Shown here piece by piece: positions 1 through 10,115 of a stretch of 64,000 nt of DNA. The notes under the pieces are model-generated. The model was not told the origin of the DNA and searched no databases. It saw only the letters and a program-made list of their open reading frames with translations. Location: NCBI GenBank assembly GCA_008802785.1, contig VUYT01000029.1, forward strand, positions 124,001-188,000, in the 5' to 3' direction. A program made the position numbers and the translations under genes. The DNA comes from Symmetrospora coprosmae (lineage: Eukaryota > Basidiomycota > Cystobasidiomycetes > Symmetrosporaceae). Numbering within the stretch: position 1 is the stretch's first letter; each line of letters starts with the position of its first letter.

Positions 1-1040
1 AGCTCGGACGAACGAAAATTCTCAAGTCCGTCTTTGAAGCAGAAGAACAGCCCGACACTCTGGAGGTCTCGCCGCCGTCCAGTCAAGAATGACCACGTCC
101 GGAATGCTGTGGTTTCTCAGAGTACACGGGCTCTCACTCCTCACTATGCATGGAGCCCTCGCTCTATATCGAAGATGCCATCTACCCACACAAACTCTCG
201 CAAACGCTAGTACTTGATAATTTGAAGATGTTGCTACGGGCGTATACTCCAGCATTCAACCTTGGCCCGCCATTGTCGAGCTTTGGCCTAAGTCGGTATT
301 GTCGTTTGCTGGGTCCGCCTGCTGGCAATTGCGCTGTGCTCGGGCCCGCAGCAATCCTCATTGCTGGGCATGACGAGTCTTGTTCCAATATCCCTACTTC
401 AGGCCCTACAAGATACGTACCCAACGGCCTAGGTGCCTCGCTGTCCCTGCCCGAAGGTGTGGCTGTCGTGTCGAGTCAGTACTTAGTGCATCGCTCTACG
501 ATGACTGCGCATCGTCACAGTCACAATGCCTTTGACACGCGCCGCTATGCTGGCTGCTTACACAGGTACCTCACTCAGTTTCGCGCGCGTGGCTGGCTGT
601 TTCAAAACCGTTCGACAGGTCACATCGCGGAGAAGTACAGAAGGGCTTCACACTGAATTGCGGCGACGTCTGCCTTCTCGGATTCTCAAAGGAGATGTCG
701 GCCTCAATATGCTACAGTATCCTTTCCTGCCCCGTGCACTTCCCGCGGACATGTTGCACAACTCCCCTGCCCGCCTCGCTTGATGCACCCTAAAGTCTCG
801 CAATGCTGCTCCACCGATTCAGTGGTCGTACGTGGGAGGTTCAAGAAGGTCACCAGCCGCGCATCAACCCTCCTGTGGAGGAAAACCCCGTTCCAGAGTG
901 CAGTATTCCGCCGTCTGGAGCAGAACGTCAATCGTCTTTGCACGCTACTGCGCGTGCGGAGAAGACTGCACACACCGCACATTACGATTCGCTGAACGGC
1001 CTTGCGACTACACGGCTCCGCACACCACCGTAAGAGCGGC

Positions 1041-1150
1041 CTTCGCAAACCTGTTTGCATGGAGCAAGCATACGCTGAACGGCCTGCTAATGTCACTTCG
1101 CAAACCTGTTTGCATGGAGCAAGCATACGCTGAACGGCCTGCTAATGTCA
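1041..1150. repeat. Exact 55-bp tandem duplication
   Basis: Positions 1041-1095 and 1096-1150 are identical 55-bp units lying head to tail. Each starts CTTCGCAAACC and ends GCTAATGTCA. A shorter related piece (GCTGAACGGCCT) occurs just upstream near 992-1004, so the unit may have duplicated more than once. No coding role is visible. Perfect identity suggests a recent duplication, or a compressed longer array. Confidence 0.9.
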
Positions 1151-1844
1151 GTGCAATGGAAAGAGCAGGATAGGGAATGATGGTCGAAGGCAGATATGGT
1201 AAGTCCACAAAAAGTCAAGTCTTGGGGCGGCCCTCTTGCTCGGTCTCTTACGTCGTACATGTCCGCGGTCATCTGACAACCCAAGTCCAGCCTGAATTCA
1301 AGATGGGAGAGCAGTACCTACTCCGCGACTTGTGCAATATGGGTGTCTAAATGTGCACTCCCTGTAAGCTGTAGGCTCATGGATACCCACCAGCCTAACA
1401 TCACAGCCTCGTTGTCTCCAGTGCACGCTTAGTGCTATGAGTAGTGGTCGACGACGCATCAAGCTCAGAGCAGAAACCAGGATTTGCAATTTTCTCTCTG
1501 CCTTCAACTACAGCCTGAACAGGCGAGACATAGAAATTGTACGGCCACAACGAAGGTAAGTACATATCTGATGCGACAGATCAGCGCATCTGTGCAACAA
1601 ATTGGCGAGCTGCTCCACAGATAGGTGGGCAAGGCATACCGTAACGGTCAGTGCAGATGACAACACGACAGACGCTGTCGGCCCCGGCTGATAAGGTCAG
1701 GCGCAGAGTCAGATGGATCGCTGAATTGAACCATCCGCGAAGAAAAGAGAGCCTCAGTCCCTCACATAAGAGGTACATTCTTTGTTCACAAATTATCCCT
1801 CCCGCGGAAATCTGATTTCATCCGGGATCGATCGGCCAAAAGGA

Positions 1845-1872
1845 TTCGCGTCTAATAGTTCGCGTCTAATGC
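1845..1872. repeat. 14-bp tandem duplication
   Basis: Two adjacent 14-bp units starting TTCGCGTCTAAT lie at 1845-1858 and 1859-1872 and differ only in the last two bases. They are non-coding as far as I can see. Confidence 0.8.
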
Positions 1873-1934
1873 TTTTCGTGTGCTCCTTATACATCTATGT
1901 ATTCAAGTGTGCTCTTTCTTATCACGACTGGCTC

Positions 1935-1976
1935 GAAGCCCATTTGTCAGAGCCCATTTGTCGAAGCCCATTTGTC
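1935..1976. repeat. Three 14-bp tandem units
   Basis: Three adjacent 14-bp units of the form rAAGCCCATTTGTC lie at 1935-1948, 1949-1962 and 1963-1976. The middle one differs by a single base near its start. They lie about 60 bp from another 14-bp duplication with a different sequence. Confidence 0.8.
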
Positions 1977-2738
1977 AAGTGGTACCTGCTCACCACTTTC
2001 CGGCCCAGGCAGATGGCAACTTGGCAGGCCCACGACGGCTTGGCCATTACGATCCAGTCCTACCTGATAAGAGTTTGGCATCTTGCACAATACCGCGGGC
2101 CACACCACCGACGGGTGTGACGCCGACAAACAGCTTTCAAAGGAGCACCAAGACACCGAAAGCAGCAGCGTTTCGGCAACAACAACGGCAAACACGCTGG
2201 CCATACTGCCAATGCGACTCTGGATCTGCCCGTCAGTGCCCATGCTGATCGACAAGTCGAACAGCACGCTCACAATTGGATTTGTGATATAGCCACTACA
2301 TCTCACATTGCTAGGGGATCAGTCTTCTACGCTGGGAGGCCGCCGCCAGCTCTTCTCTTTCAGCCAAGTACTGACAAGAGCAGGCGAGTAGATTGTAAGA
2401 TGTATCTAGCTACAACGCAGAACACATACTGAAACACGAGAGCAGTCATCCTGCCTATCTACTGCCTTCAATACAATGATTCTTTGGGTTCATTGAATAT
2501 CGGTCGTACCGCATCTCATTCGTTCATTCGTGTAGCACAAGGTGCATTAGTCTTCAGCGAAGGTGTCAGCACTCCGCTTCTTATAACCACGACGGAACCT
2601 CTCTCCCCATGAGCAATGTCCTGCAACTTCTACTAGAGCTCTGGCATGCAGCGTATTCGTCAGTCTCGCCTCCAAGCAGAAAACTGGGTGTATCTGTGAA
2701 GGATCAGCTCAAGGAATGCAGTTTGCGATGCGCAGTTA

Positions 2739-4355
2739 TTGCTCCAGCAACAGCGTTGCGGTGACCTCGCGTATCGCGACGGCCGGGCAGGCATCTGCAA
2801 TATGACGCAGCAATTGGCCCCAGACGCAGCGGAAATATGGCACAAGCGATTGGGGGATCTCAACTACGACGCCATCAAGGTGTTACACAGCAGAGACAAG
2901 GCCGCAGGCTTTGAGGTCACCGGGAATGTAGAACTGCTTCTCCAAAGCTTGCGTTATGGCGAAAGAGCACCGGTATCCTTTCTCTCTTTCCAACATTCGC
3001 GACGACGAAGTACTGGCACGCGTTTACACCGACGCAAACGTGGTTCCAGTTTACTTGCGTGCTGGAGCTGAGTACGAAGTTTCCTTCATAGACGACGTTT
3101 CGCGCTATGTTTGGGTCTACCCGCTCGTACGAGAGTCGGATACTTTCTGCGCCTTTTCAGCACGGAAAGCTGAAGTTGAGCTCGAGACCGGCGCGCGCGT
3201 TAAAATCGTTCGCGACGACAAAGGAGGTGAATACGAGTCAGACGCTCCCCGCCAGCTATATGCAGAAGCAGACATTCTTCGGCACCGGACCGCTCCAGTA
3301 ACCGCGCAACAGAACGGAGCGCCTCTGAGAAGAAGCTTTGGCTGCTTACAACGTGGGCCACAATCTCTGCCCAACAAAGGCTTGTGCGGGTAAGATACCT
3401 TACGAAGCTTACGAAGCATATTACAAGAGAAAACCGAACTGTGCGCATCTCCGCGCATTTGGCTGCAAGGCTTGAGTTCTCCGAGGAGATTCACCGACAC
3501 CTTCTTGAGTCGCGCTGCGCATTGCCCAGAGCTACAATTCGCAGGACTGTCGACCCATTGCCACGCCTCTGGACTACACGGTTCTGCGATTACCGACTGC
3601 ATACCCGAAGAGGCACCCGAAGAGAAAGCCGCAATGGAACTTGTCCCTTACATCAACGTTGTTGGCGCTCGCAACTACCTCAGCCCTTGCATTTGGCCCG
3701 ACATTGCATTGCCAGCGGCAGCTCTGGGCTTGTTCAATGTCAATCCCGAACCACGACACTGGTAAGCAGCAAAGCGCGTTCTCCGATACTTAGAAGGATC
3801 TGTCAACCTCTGTCTCAGACTTGGACCAGGACCTTCCAAAGACGCTACATTGCACGCTTATACAGACGCTACATTGCACGGGCGATTACGAAAAGCGGAA
3901 ATTTACATCCTTATAGGCCTTTTACATCGGTTCTTCCCTACTTTCTTGGAAGAGCTTTCGTTACACTCTCGACAACAGAAGCTGGATACATCGTGACAGT
4001 CTCCGAAGGACAGACAGTAAGCCATACATCTCCGACAGCTGCTTCATCAGCTCAGCTACACCCGAACAGCACCTACAACCAAAGCACAATTCGCGTCGCA
4101 AAGAACCCGGAGTATCAGTCTCGTAGCAAGCATATAGACATGCAGATGCATTGGCCACGTCACGCAGTACAACGCGTTCCGTTAGGAATACACTACTGCC
4201 TCACTGGTGACAACGCGGCAAACGTACTTACCAAGCTCTCTGCATGGGGCAGGCGAGAGGGCTCTACGCGTTGTTACCTTCGGAGGCTGAGTGAAAGTGT
4301 CGGCAGATCAGCGTTTTGGGCCGGTCGTCTGCTTTTGTATTCCACCGTCTACTGA
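2739..4355 (+). mobile_element. Ty1/copia retrotransposon, decayed fossil
   Basis: These are remains of a Ty1/copia (Pseudoviridae-type) LTR element on the plus strand. In order I see a GAG-pre-integrase segment (HKRLG motif, near 2.85 kb), integrase core sequence (about 3.0-3.4 kb), and the end of the reverse transcriptase plus RNase H region (about 3.7-4.3 kb). The order integrase before reverse transcriptase is diagnostic of copia rather than gypsy. Much of the reverse transcriptase is missing, the frame is interrupted several times, and I found no matching terminal repeats. It is broken and fairly old. The edges are approximate. Confidence 0.8.
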
Positions 4356-4769
4356 CGCGCAAGGTGCATATGGCGTATATGTTATTGTGGGTCTACCGCT
4401 CGGACAGAGAGTCGTTGGCGGCCGGTAGGTATTTGTTCGTGCTTTCGGTACATCCGATCCATCAAATGCCATAAGCCATAGTGAAAAAGGTGTACAGGGT
4501 GTATCGTTGTTGAGGAGCTTTTCGTTCGCTCACGTAGCGAAATGTGCAGTCTTCTGCTCCGGTGGCACCAAGTACTGCTTGGCGGTGCAGCCTTCCGGGC
4601 GAATACGTAGCGAGGATGGTCGCACAGAACGCTCCCAGTTGCTCCGGCACGAAATTATTGCAGTGAGCAGTAAAGAGGGGGTCGCTTGGCCAACAGAACG
4701 ATAGCTAAGCGAATCAAACAAATGAAACAGATGAAAAGCTGGGCGTAGACATACATCCCAAGCCACTGC

Positions 4770-5230
4770 GTGTTCTTGTTTCAGCGCAAACATGTACCTG
4801 ACGACCTATCAGCCTCCTCTTACCAAGACATGCTTCCCCGAAGTACCGATTTGTTTGAGCACGCCTGGAGAGTGAGCGGCGAACACTACGTCAACGTCGT
4901 ATACATCCACACCGCGCGTACAGCCGTCGCATTTGAAGTGAATGGGAGCGTTGAATCACGTCAATGGCGGATCCGCACAACGGGACTGGTAAGCGGCGAA
5001 ACGTATTCTGCAATACCTCGAGGACCCGTGAATCTCCGACTTGTACCCGGACCTTCCGAAGACTTCGCAGTACGCGGCTAAGGCGAGGCGAGGCCGGCTA
5101 CGCAGGCGATGACGACCTATGTATTGAGTACCGAAGCCGAACACGTCGCAGCTGTATCTCATTAAAGGTAAGAAGAGCGATGGAAGCTGATAGTCATACG
5201 GAGATAGCTGTTCTTTTGAGGTCATTCCTT
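4770..5230 (+). mobile_element. Second copia fragment (RT/RNase H end)
   Basis: A second, shorter copia fragment on the plus strand covers the reverse transcriptase end and the RNase H start. It resembles the equivalent part of the element just upstream but is clearly diverged, so it is a separate insertion or an old duplicate. It is broken, with a few interruptions. No terminal repeats were recognised, and its limits are approximate. Confidence 0.55.
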
Positions 5231-8160
5231 AGGGCGATGAGAGAGAAGGTAACAAATTGAGTAACACCTAGCATGCCGAGACCGAAGCCGACAATATCCT
5301 TTCGGATCTGAAAGGCACCAGCACCCAGACCTTGAGTCTGAGGTCACGGCTTCGACTCCGAGCGAAATAAGTGAAACTCTGAATAACAGGAACTCTTCCC
5401 TTGAAAGCGAAGAAGCTGTTTTACCTATATATCTCTATTTAACGATTACCAACTGATCGGGGTTTGCCGTATCCGCGGAGCGAAAGGCTATCCCCTTACG
5501 ACAACGCTCACAAAAGGGTGAGTACACTTGAGTACACTTAACGTCACCTATCACTTCAAGTACCGACGGCCAGAGCACGATCCATGCAATATTGAACCTA
5601 GATCATCAGACGTATCAGGTATAGCGACGCCGGGATGCACTTATGATACGCTGTACAACGGAGGATACGCCGTACAACGGAGGATAGGCGTACGCTACTT
5701 GTACAATACTGCACTAATGACGTCGATACTGGCGATGTACTAAGCCTTTGGAAAGGGCAGGTGTGGCGCCTCTAGGCCTCGTCACCTACACAATTGCAGC
5801 ATGCACTTTTTGTTCAACAGAATAAGCTATGAAAATACGATTGGAGCCACCATGTTCATCTACCTATCTGTCTACCGTTGTCGATGGGACCAGTCGATGT
5901 CGGCGAAACGCTCTCAAACCCCTCCGAGATTTTGTGGGGCGCCACGCAAGAGCTCATCTCACCAACAAGGAGTGAGCTCTACGCTCAGAGCGTCCGACAA
6001 CGGCCTACTGCAAACTTTGCATTGACGTGGCACGTTATTTTCGTATGGGGAGATCTTTTGCTCTGACATCCGAGCCATCGGCGCGCGCATTGCCGTCGGC
6101 TCGGCAGAACACAAACATTGATTTCTGCTGCAGACATGGGACTTCGCTTGGATACGCACGAATCATCGTCCCTGTCAAGAGAAACTCAAGTGCTCGTGCT
6201 TATCTCAATCGCTTGAGCACAGGAGGGTGTGAGGGATTACTGGAGAGCTTTGAAGTGCTTGGGACATGCAAGTTTGGTCGTACCATCCACGAACATTGGC
6301 TCGTGCTTGGGTTTTTTTTGTATCGCCCAGCGACCGTCCGGCCGGAAAGGGCCTGAAACGGGACGGTTCTTAGAGCGGAAGTTGGATAGGCCATGTCTAA
6401 GTTATTACCATTAAGCTGGCATAAATGAGTATCCTGCGGGGAATCAGTGCCACTTTTTGACTAATGACAGGCGCAATTTCAATCGCGCACGGATGCGTTT
6501 CCTGTCTTCGCGTTACATCTACATTCGGCCTTATCAACAGCACAGCAGCAGTAGCAGTCATGGCTCTCGATCTCTCGCAGAAGCTTAACGAGGACGATGT
6601 CTGCGATTGATGCGGTATGCAGATCATGCCGCACGCCATGATTGTGAGCCCCTCACTGAATGAAATAAAACCAGGACATACGATCAATGCTCGTAACAAG
6701 AATGCACGAGGAGACCGATACTGGTTCAGAGCTGCATGCGTTCAATGCCATTCGGTCTGAGGCTCAGCGAGGTGATAATTCCTGGGGCAAAATCTTGGGG
6801 CAAGTGACGAGCACGGGTTCGAGAAGTGCAGGGCGCGATGAGAAGAGGAGTCATACGATGCTTGCGGGGTGTCGACGCGAAGGTCACGCCTCGGGAAGCT
6901 GAGATAGGAAGAACATCGCATACGGAAGGTCATGATGAGAAGTACTCGGATAAAAGGCAGGCAGGGGCGGCGGGCGCCAGGATGCATCCAGAGAAATCGC
7001 CCGATGGCTGGAAGAGGCGACTGAGACTGCGGCCACGTGTCCGAAGGTCGTCTGCCCTTGACGGAAGCGCGGGCGAAGCCGGAATTGCTCGATTAAGGCA
7101 GAAAGTCAAGTGAGGGGTGAGGTCAGATTCGGAATGGGGTGAAAGACTCGAGCTGCAATGTGCGCCATCCAGGAGGCATGATCGGGGCTCCACTTTGTGC
7201 CACGTCGTCTTCTTCAAAAAGACAAGGTGCGTGAGTTCGGCAAGATTCGAACGGGTGATGCCGTCATAGGTCATGAGCAGATTGGGTCTCGAAAAGGGTT
7301 TCGCGCTTGCTAGAATGTCGGAGGCCGTCCTGAGTATGGAAGTGGGCGCTGCCTTCTGACACACTTTACGCAGTGAATAAGAGGTCGTTCATCGGGCGGA
7401 GCAAGTGATGGTCAGGCTTCCGACAATCAAAATGACTACAATCGCGACTACTTCAAAAGACGAGGGAGACTCAAGCAGGCCATAGATCAACATCGCCGCT
7501 GCACTGCAGAGGTGCAGGAACAATGGCGGGGCGTACCAAAAAGTGCTTCAAGACAAGCCAGGATGCCTACTATGGCTCTCACCAGGTCAACACCGAGCGC
7601 CTGGCGGGCGGGAGCACTGATCAGTAGTGCCAGGAGAACACTTCAACGTGACAACTTCGCTGGCGGTTGCAAACAGGCGACGAGGGAGACTTCGGACAGT
7701 TGACCTCAGCGATACTGGGCGATGATGCTGCTGGGACAAAGAGGGGCGGGCGCCCCACGCGCAAACCTTCACCTTGCAAGTGAATAGAAGGCCACTTTTT
7801 GTTGACCTGCAAAACAGGTGTACACATGAAGCGAGGTATGCCCGCTTCCAGCACTTTTATAGATGCTGTTGTTGACGCTCTCCCAAGTCCGGCAGGCGCA
7901 CGTGACGGCAATTGAATTCCATAGCACGTGCGCCCTGCTTTGAAAACTACGCGTTATGGATGAGCATCTATTCACATTTGCGCTTGGCTTTTTCCAGATC
8001 TGATATCAAGTCGGTCAACGCCGGTTCGATGAGTTCTAAAAGATCACGATACGACAAGTCCAAGGCGCTTGGAGACGAGCCTTCTGAACCCTTTCCACGC
8101 GAAAAGACATCCGGTACATGTGACGCGGAAGAGAATGCATAGAACAAAATGATAGGGAGA
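5231..8160. other. Non-coding stretch, no supported gene
   Basis: I see no gene or recognisable domain in this 2.9-kb stretch. Frames on both strands are short and without family signature. It contains one 19-bp tandem duplication (listed separately) and a short T tract near 6310. It may be decayed transposon sequence, but I cannot show that. Confidence 0.5.
5645..5682. repeat. 19-bp tandem duplication
   Basis: Two adjacent 19-bp units, each GATACGCyGTACAACGGAG, lie at 5645-5663 and 5664-5682 and differ at one position. A third partial start (GATAGGCGTAC) follows directly. No function is visible. Confidence 0.8.
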
Positions 8161-8164
8161 TGAG

Positions 8165-10115
8165 TGTGAGGGAGTCTGCGGCGCGAGGGAGGGGCAAGGT
8201 TCGAAGGAGGGATTCGGAGCTTGATTGGGCTTTCAAAGGTCGAAGCTGACCTCAACGATCTGGGGGTCGAAGGAGTTAGGAGCGTCTGCACGAGAACGTG
8301 AGAGTTAAGAAATGCTAAAATTATGCAATGAAGACGTGACAAGATGTTTGGAGAGGCTTGGTTTCGTAACTCAGGAGCTCGAAGGGCGACCTCGAACACA
8401 TGACTAGCTCAAAGCAGCTACGACGAGGCTCAAAAATGCTTTCCAGGGCGTTTCGCACCCAGTCTACTTTGCGGACGTGACTTGAGACTGACTGAGGGAA
8501 GCTCGAAGCTGGTTTGAGGACTTCGAAGGCAATCTGAAAGTTCGAAGGGGTCGGACAGGTTGCTCGCAGAAGTTCGAGATGGACACGACGCGAATATTGT
8601 AGGCGACGGTGTACAGACTTCAGCACGAAAAATGCAAAGCGTTGGAAGTTCGGAGCAGCTTCGAAATGTCGGCGAGGGTTCAAAGAAGGAGGGGAGAGGT
8701 TTGCTGAGGCTCGAGACGTCCCAGTAAGGCGAGCATGCCCTGACAAGATCCATATGTAAACGTACCGCTACCCGCAAGCTTCTTCATAGCTAGTTTGGAA
8801 GGTGCAAGGCAGTTCGAAGCTCAAGACTCTGAAGCCCGCTCGAGGTTTGAAAAGGACTTCGAAACATCCCGAAACATCCACAGTGAGCCGAGACCGAGCG
8901 TAACCGCGAAACCGTCATTGAAGCGGTTCGAAAGTGATCTGGAAGTCTGTCAAGTAGTGCAAAGGTCATCAGGATTTCAGAATATCGGCATGACGATTTT
9001 TAAGTGGTTCTCGAAACGGACTTCTGCGGATGAGAACAGTGACCTGCTCATATTTTCCGTCCGAAATCAAAAGCAGGTGAGTTCACAAGAGCATACAATC
9101 GATATACTAGCAAATCAACTATTGAAATACAGGAGCAGCCAACCTGCCTGCTTATCTACTGCCGTGAAAAAAAAAGTCCATATGAATACGACAGAAGAAA
9201 AGCTCTGCGATCGGAAAGCACAGTGGAACTTCGTTGTCGCCAAACTTTCCGAATGCGGTATACTTCAAGCTTGGTATGCGGTTGGTCAACATTATACAGA
9301 CCTGATAAGGGGCCACTGTATACTTTCGGACAGGATGGCTCTCAATGTAGGATGTTTTGCTGCTTGCTTTCATCCCAGGTCTTCGTCGCGCTCTGCTCTG
9401 TTGTTGTACAGGTACATTGTCAAATGTGCTGTACGGCGCGCACCGCCATCACATGCACGGAATTGGGCGGCGGTCAGCGGTGCTGCGTTCCAGGCTGAAA
9501 GGGGTGTGCGGCGCGAGAAAAAGAGGGCGAGGCTCGAAAGAGAGATTCGAAGTTCGAAGCAGCTTTTTGAATCGGACTTCCTAGCTAGTTCGAAGTTCGA
9601 AGCAGCTTTTTGAATCGAACTTCGAATCTAGTTCGAAACTCAAAGCAAACTTCGAACAATTCAGACGTCGGCGGGGACTCGAAGAAAAGAGAGGGAGATT
9701 CGCTGAGCTTGAAGACTTCCGACAAGGCGGAAAGGCGCCTTCGGACTTCATATGAAGATGGCACCGGAGGCAGGGTAAGCTGCCTGACCGTGCAGCTGTC
9801 CGTGCAGGTTATGTTGCAGCAAGAATTTCTGCCCGGTGCCTGCACCTGCAAATCGGTGCAGGATACCAGTGCAGGATCAAAACATGCGTAGAATCCGGTG
9901 CAGGTTGGTGACAGCTTTCGTGCAGCGATGGTGCAGACGTCCTCGCTGCACCCGTTCCTGCACCGATAGCTGCATCACCGGGCAGCAACCGGTGCCTCCG
10001 GTGTGGGCCGAAATCCGGAAGCTTTCTCGAAGCTACTTCGAAAGGCTCGGCGATTCGAAGTCCGATTTGAAGTTCGAACGGGACTTCGAAGCCAGTTCGA
10101 AATTCGAACTGGTTC
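8165..10115. repeat. Degenerate TTCGAA-unit repeat block
   Basis: This block of about 2 kb is filled with TTCGAA or one-base variants (CTCGAAG, TTCGAAC, TTTGAAG), often 10-30 bp apart. They are densest at 8185-8720, 8810-8960, 9525-9720 and 10025-10110. TTCGAA is its own reverse complement and reads Phe-Glu on either strand, so frames on both strands show FE-rich pseudo-peptides. I regard these as by-products, not proteins. A 43-bp unit is duplicated nearly exactly (starts at 9551 and 9594). Larger stretches also recur: 8178-8222 resembles 9508-9553, and 8668-8718 resembles 9666-9720. The block is interrupted by the foldback element at 9763-10002. I do not recognise the family. Confidence 0.65.
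9763..10002. mobile_element. 240-bp foldback / MITE-like element
   Basis: The ends are a perfect 10-bp inverted repeat, ACCGGAGGCA at the left and TGCCTCCGGT at the right. Read inward from both ends, the arms align without gaps for about 50 bp: identical blocks GCTGCC, TGCAGCT, GTGCAGG and TGCAGC alternate with diverged 4-6-bp spacers. The interior is rich in GGTGCAGG and CCTGCACC. No coding frame is present, so it would be a non-autonomous DNA element or another long hairpin-forming sequence. If the pairing is extended by one base each side, a TGG triplet flanks both ends, a possible 3-bp target duplication, but that is weak evidence. It sits inside the TTCGAA block. Confidence 0.6.

Larger units (their letters stand above)
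1..2638. other. Gene-poor region, no supported gene
   Basis: I found no host gene here. Open frames on both strands are short, overlap one another and have no recognisable domain or plausible splice structure. The stretch does contain several exact short tandem duplications, listed separately. It leads into copia-type transposon remains, so it is best read as decayed intergenic or transposon-rich DNA. Confidence 0.6.

Noticed and set aside
150-656. 168-codon plus-strand frame
   Set aside because: No domain, composition or splice context, and overlapping frames on both strands are equally long; looks like chance in non-coding DNA.
5335-5370. tRNA T-arm-like sequence GGCTTCGACTCC
   Set aside because: The flanking bases do not pair into a T stem and no D-arm or acceptor stem fits upstream.
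7225-7262. B-box-like GTTCGAATC on the minus strand
   Set aside because: The five-base T stem does not form and no cloverleaf can be drawn; not a tRNA.
8795-9613. 272-codon plus-strand frame in the TTCGAA block
   Set aside because: Its Phe-Glu-rich parts come from the palindromic repeat, which gives similar peptides on both strands; no domain is seen.
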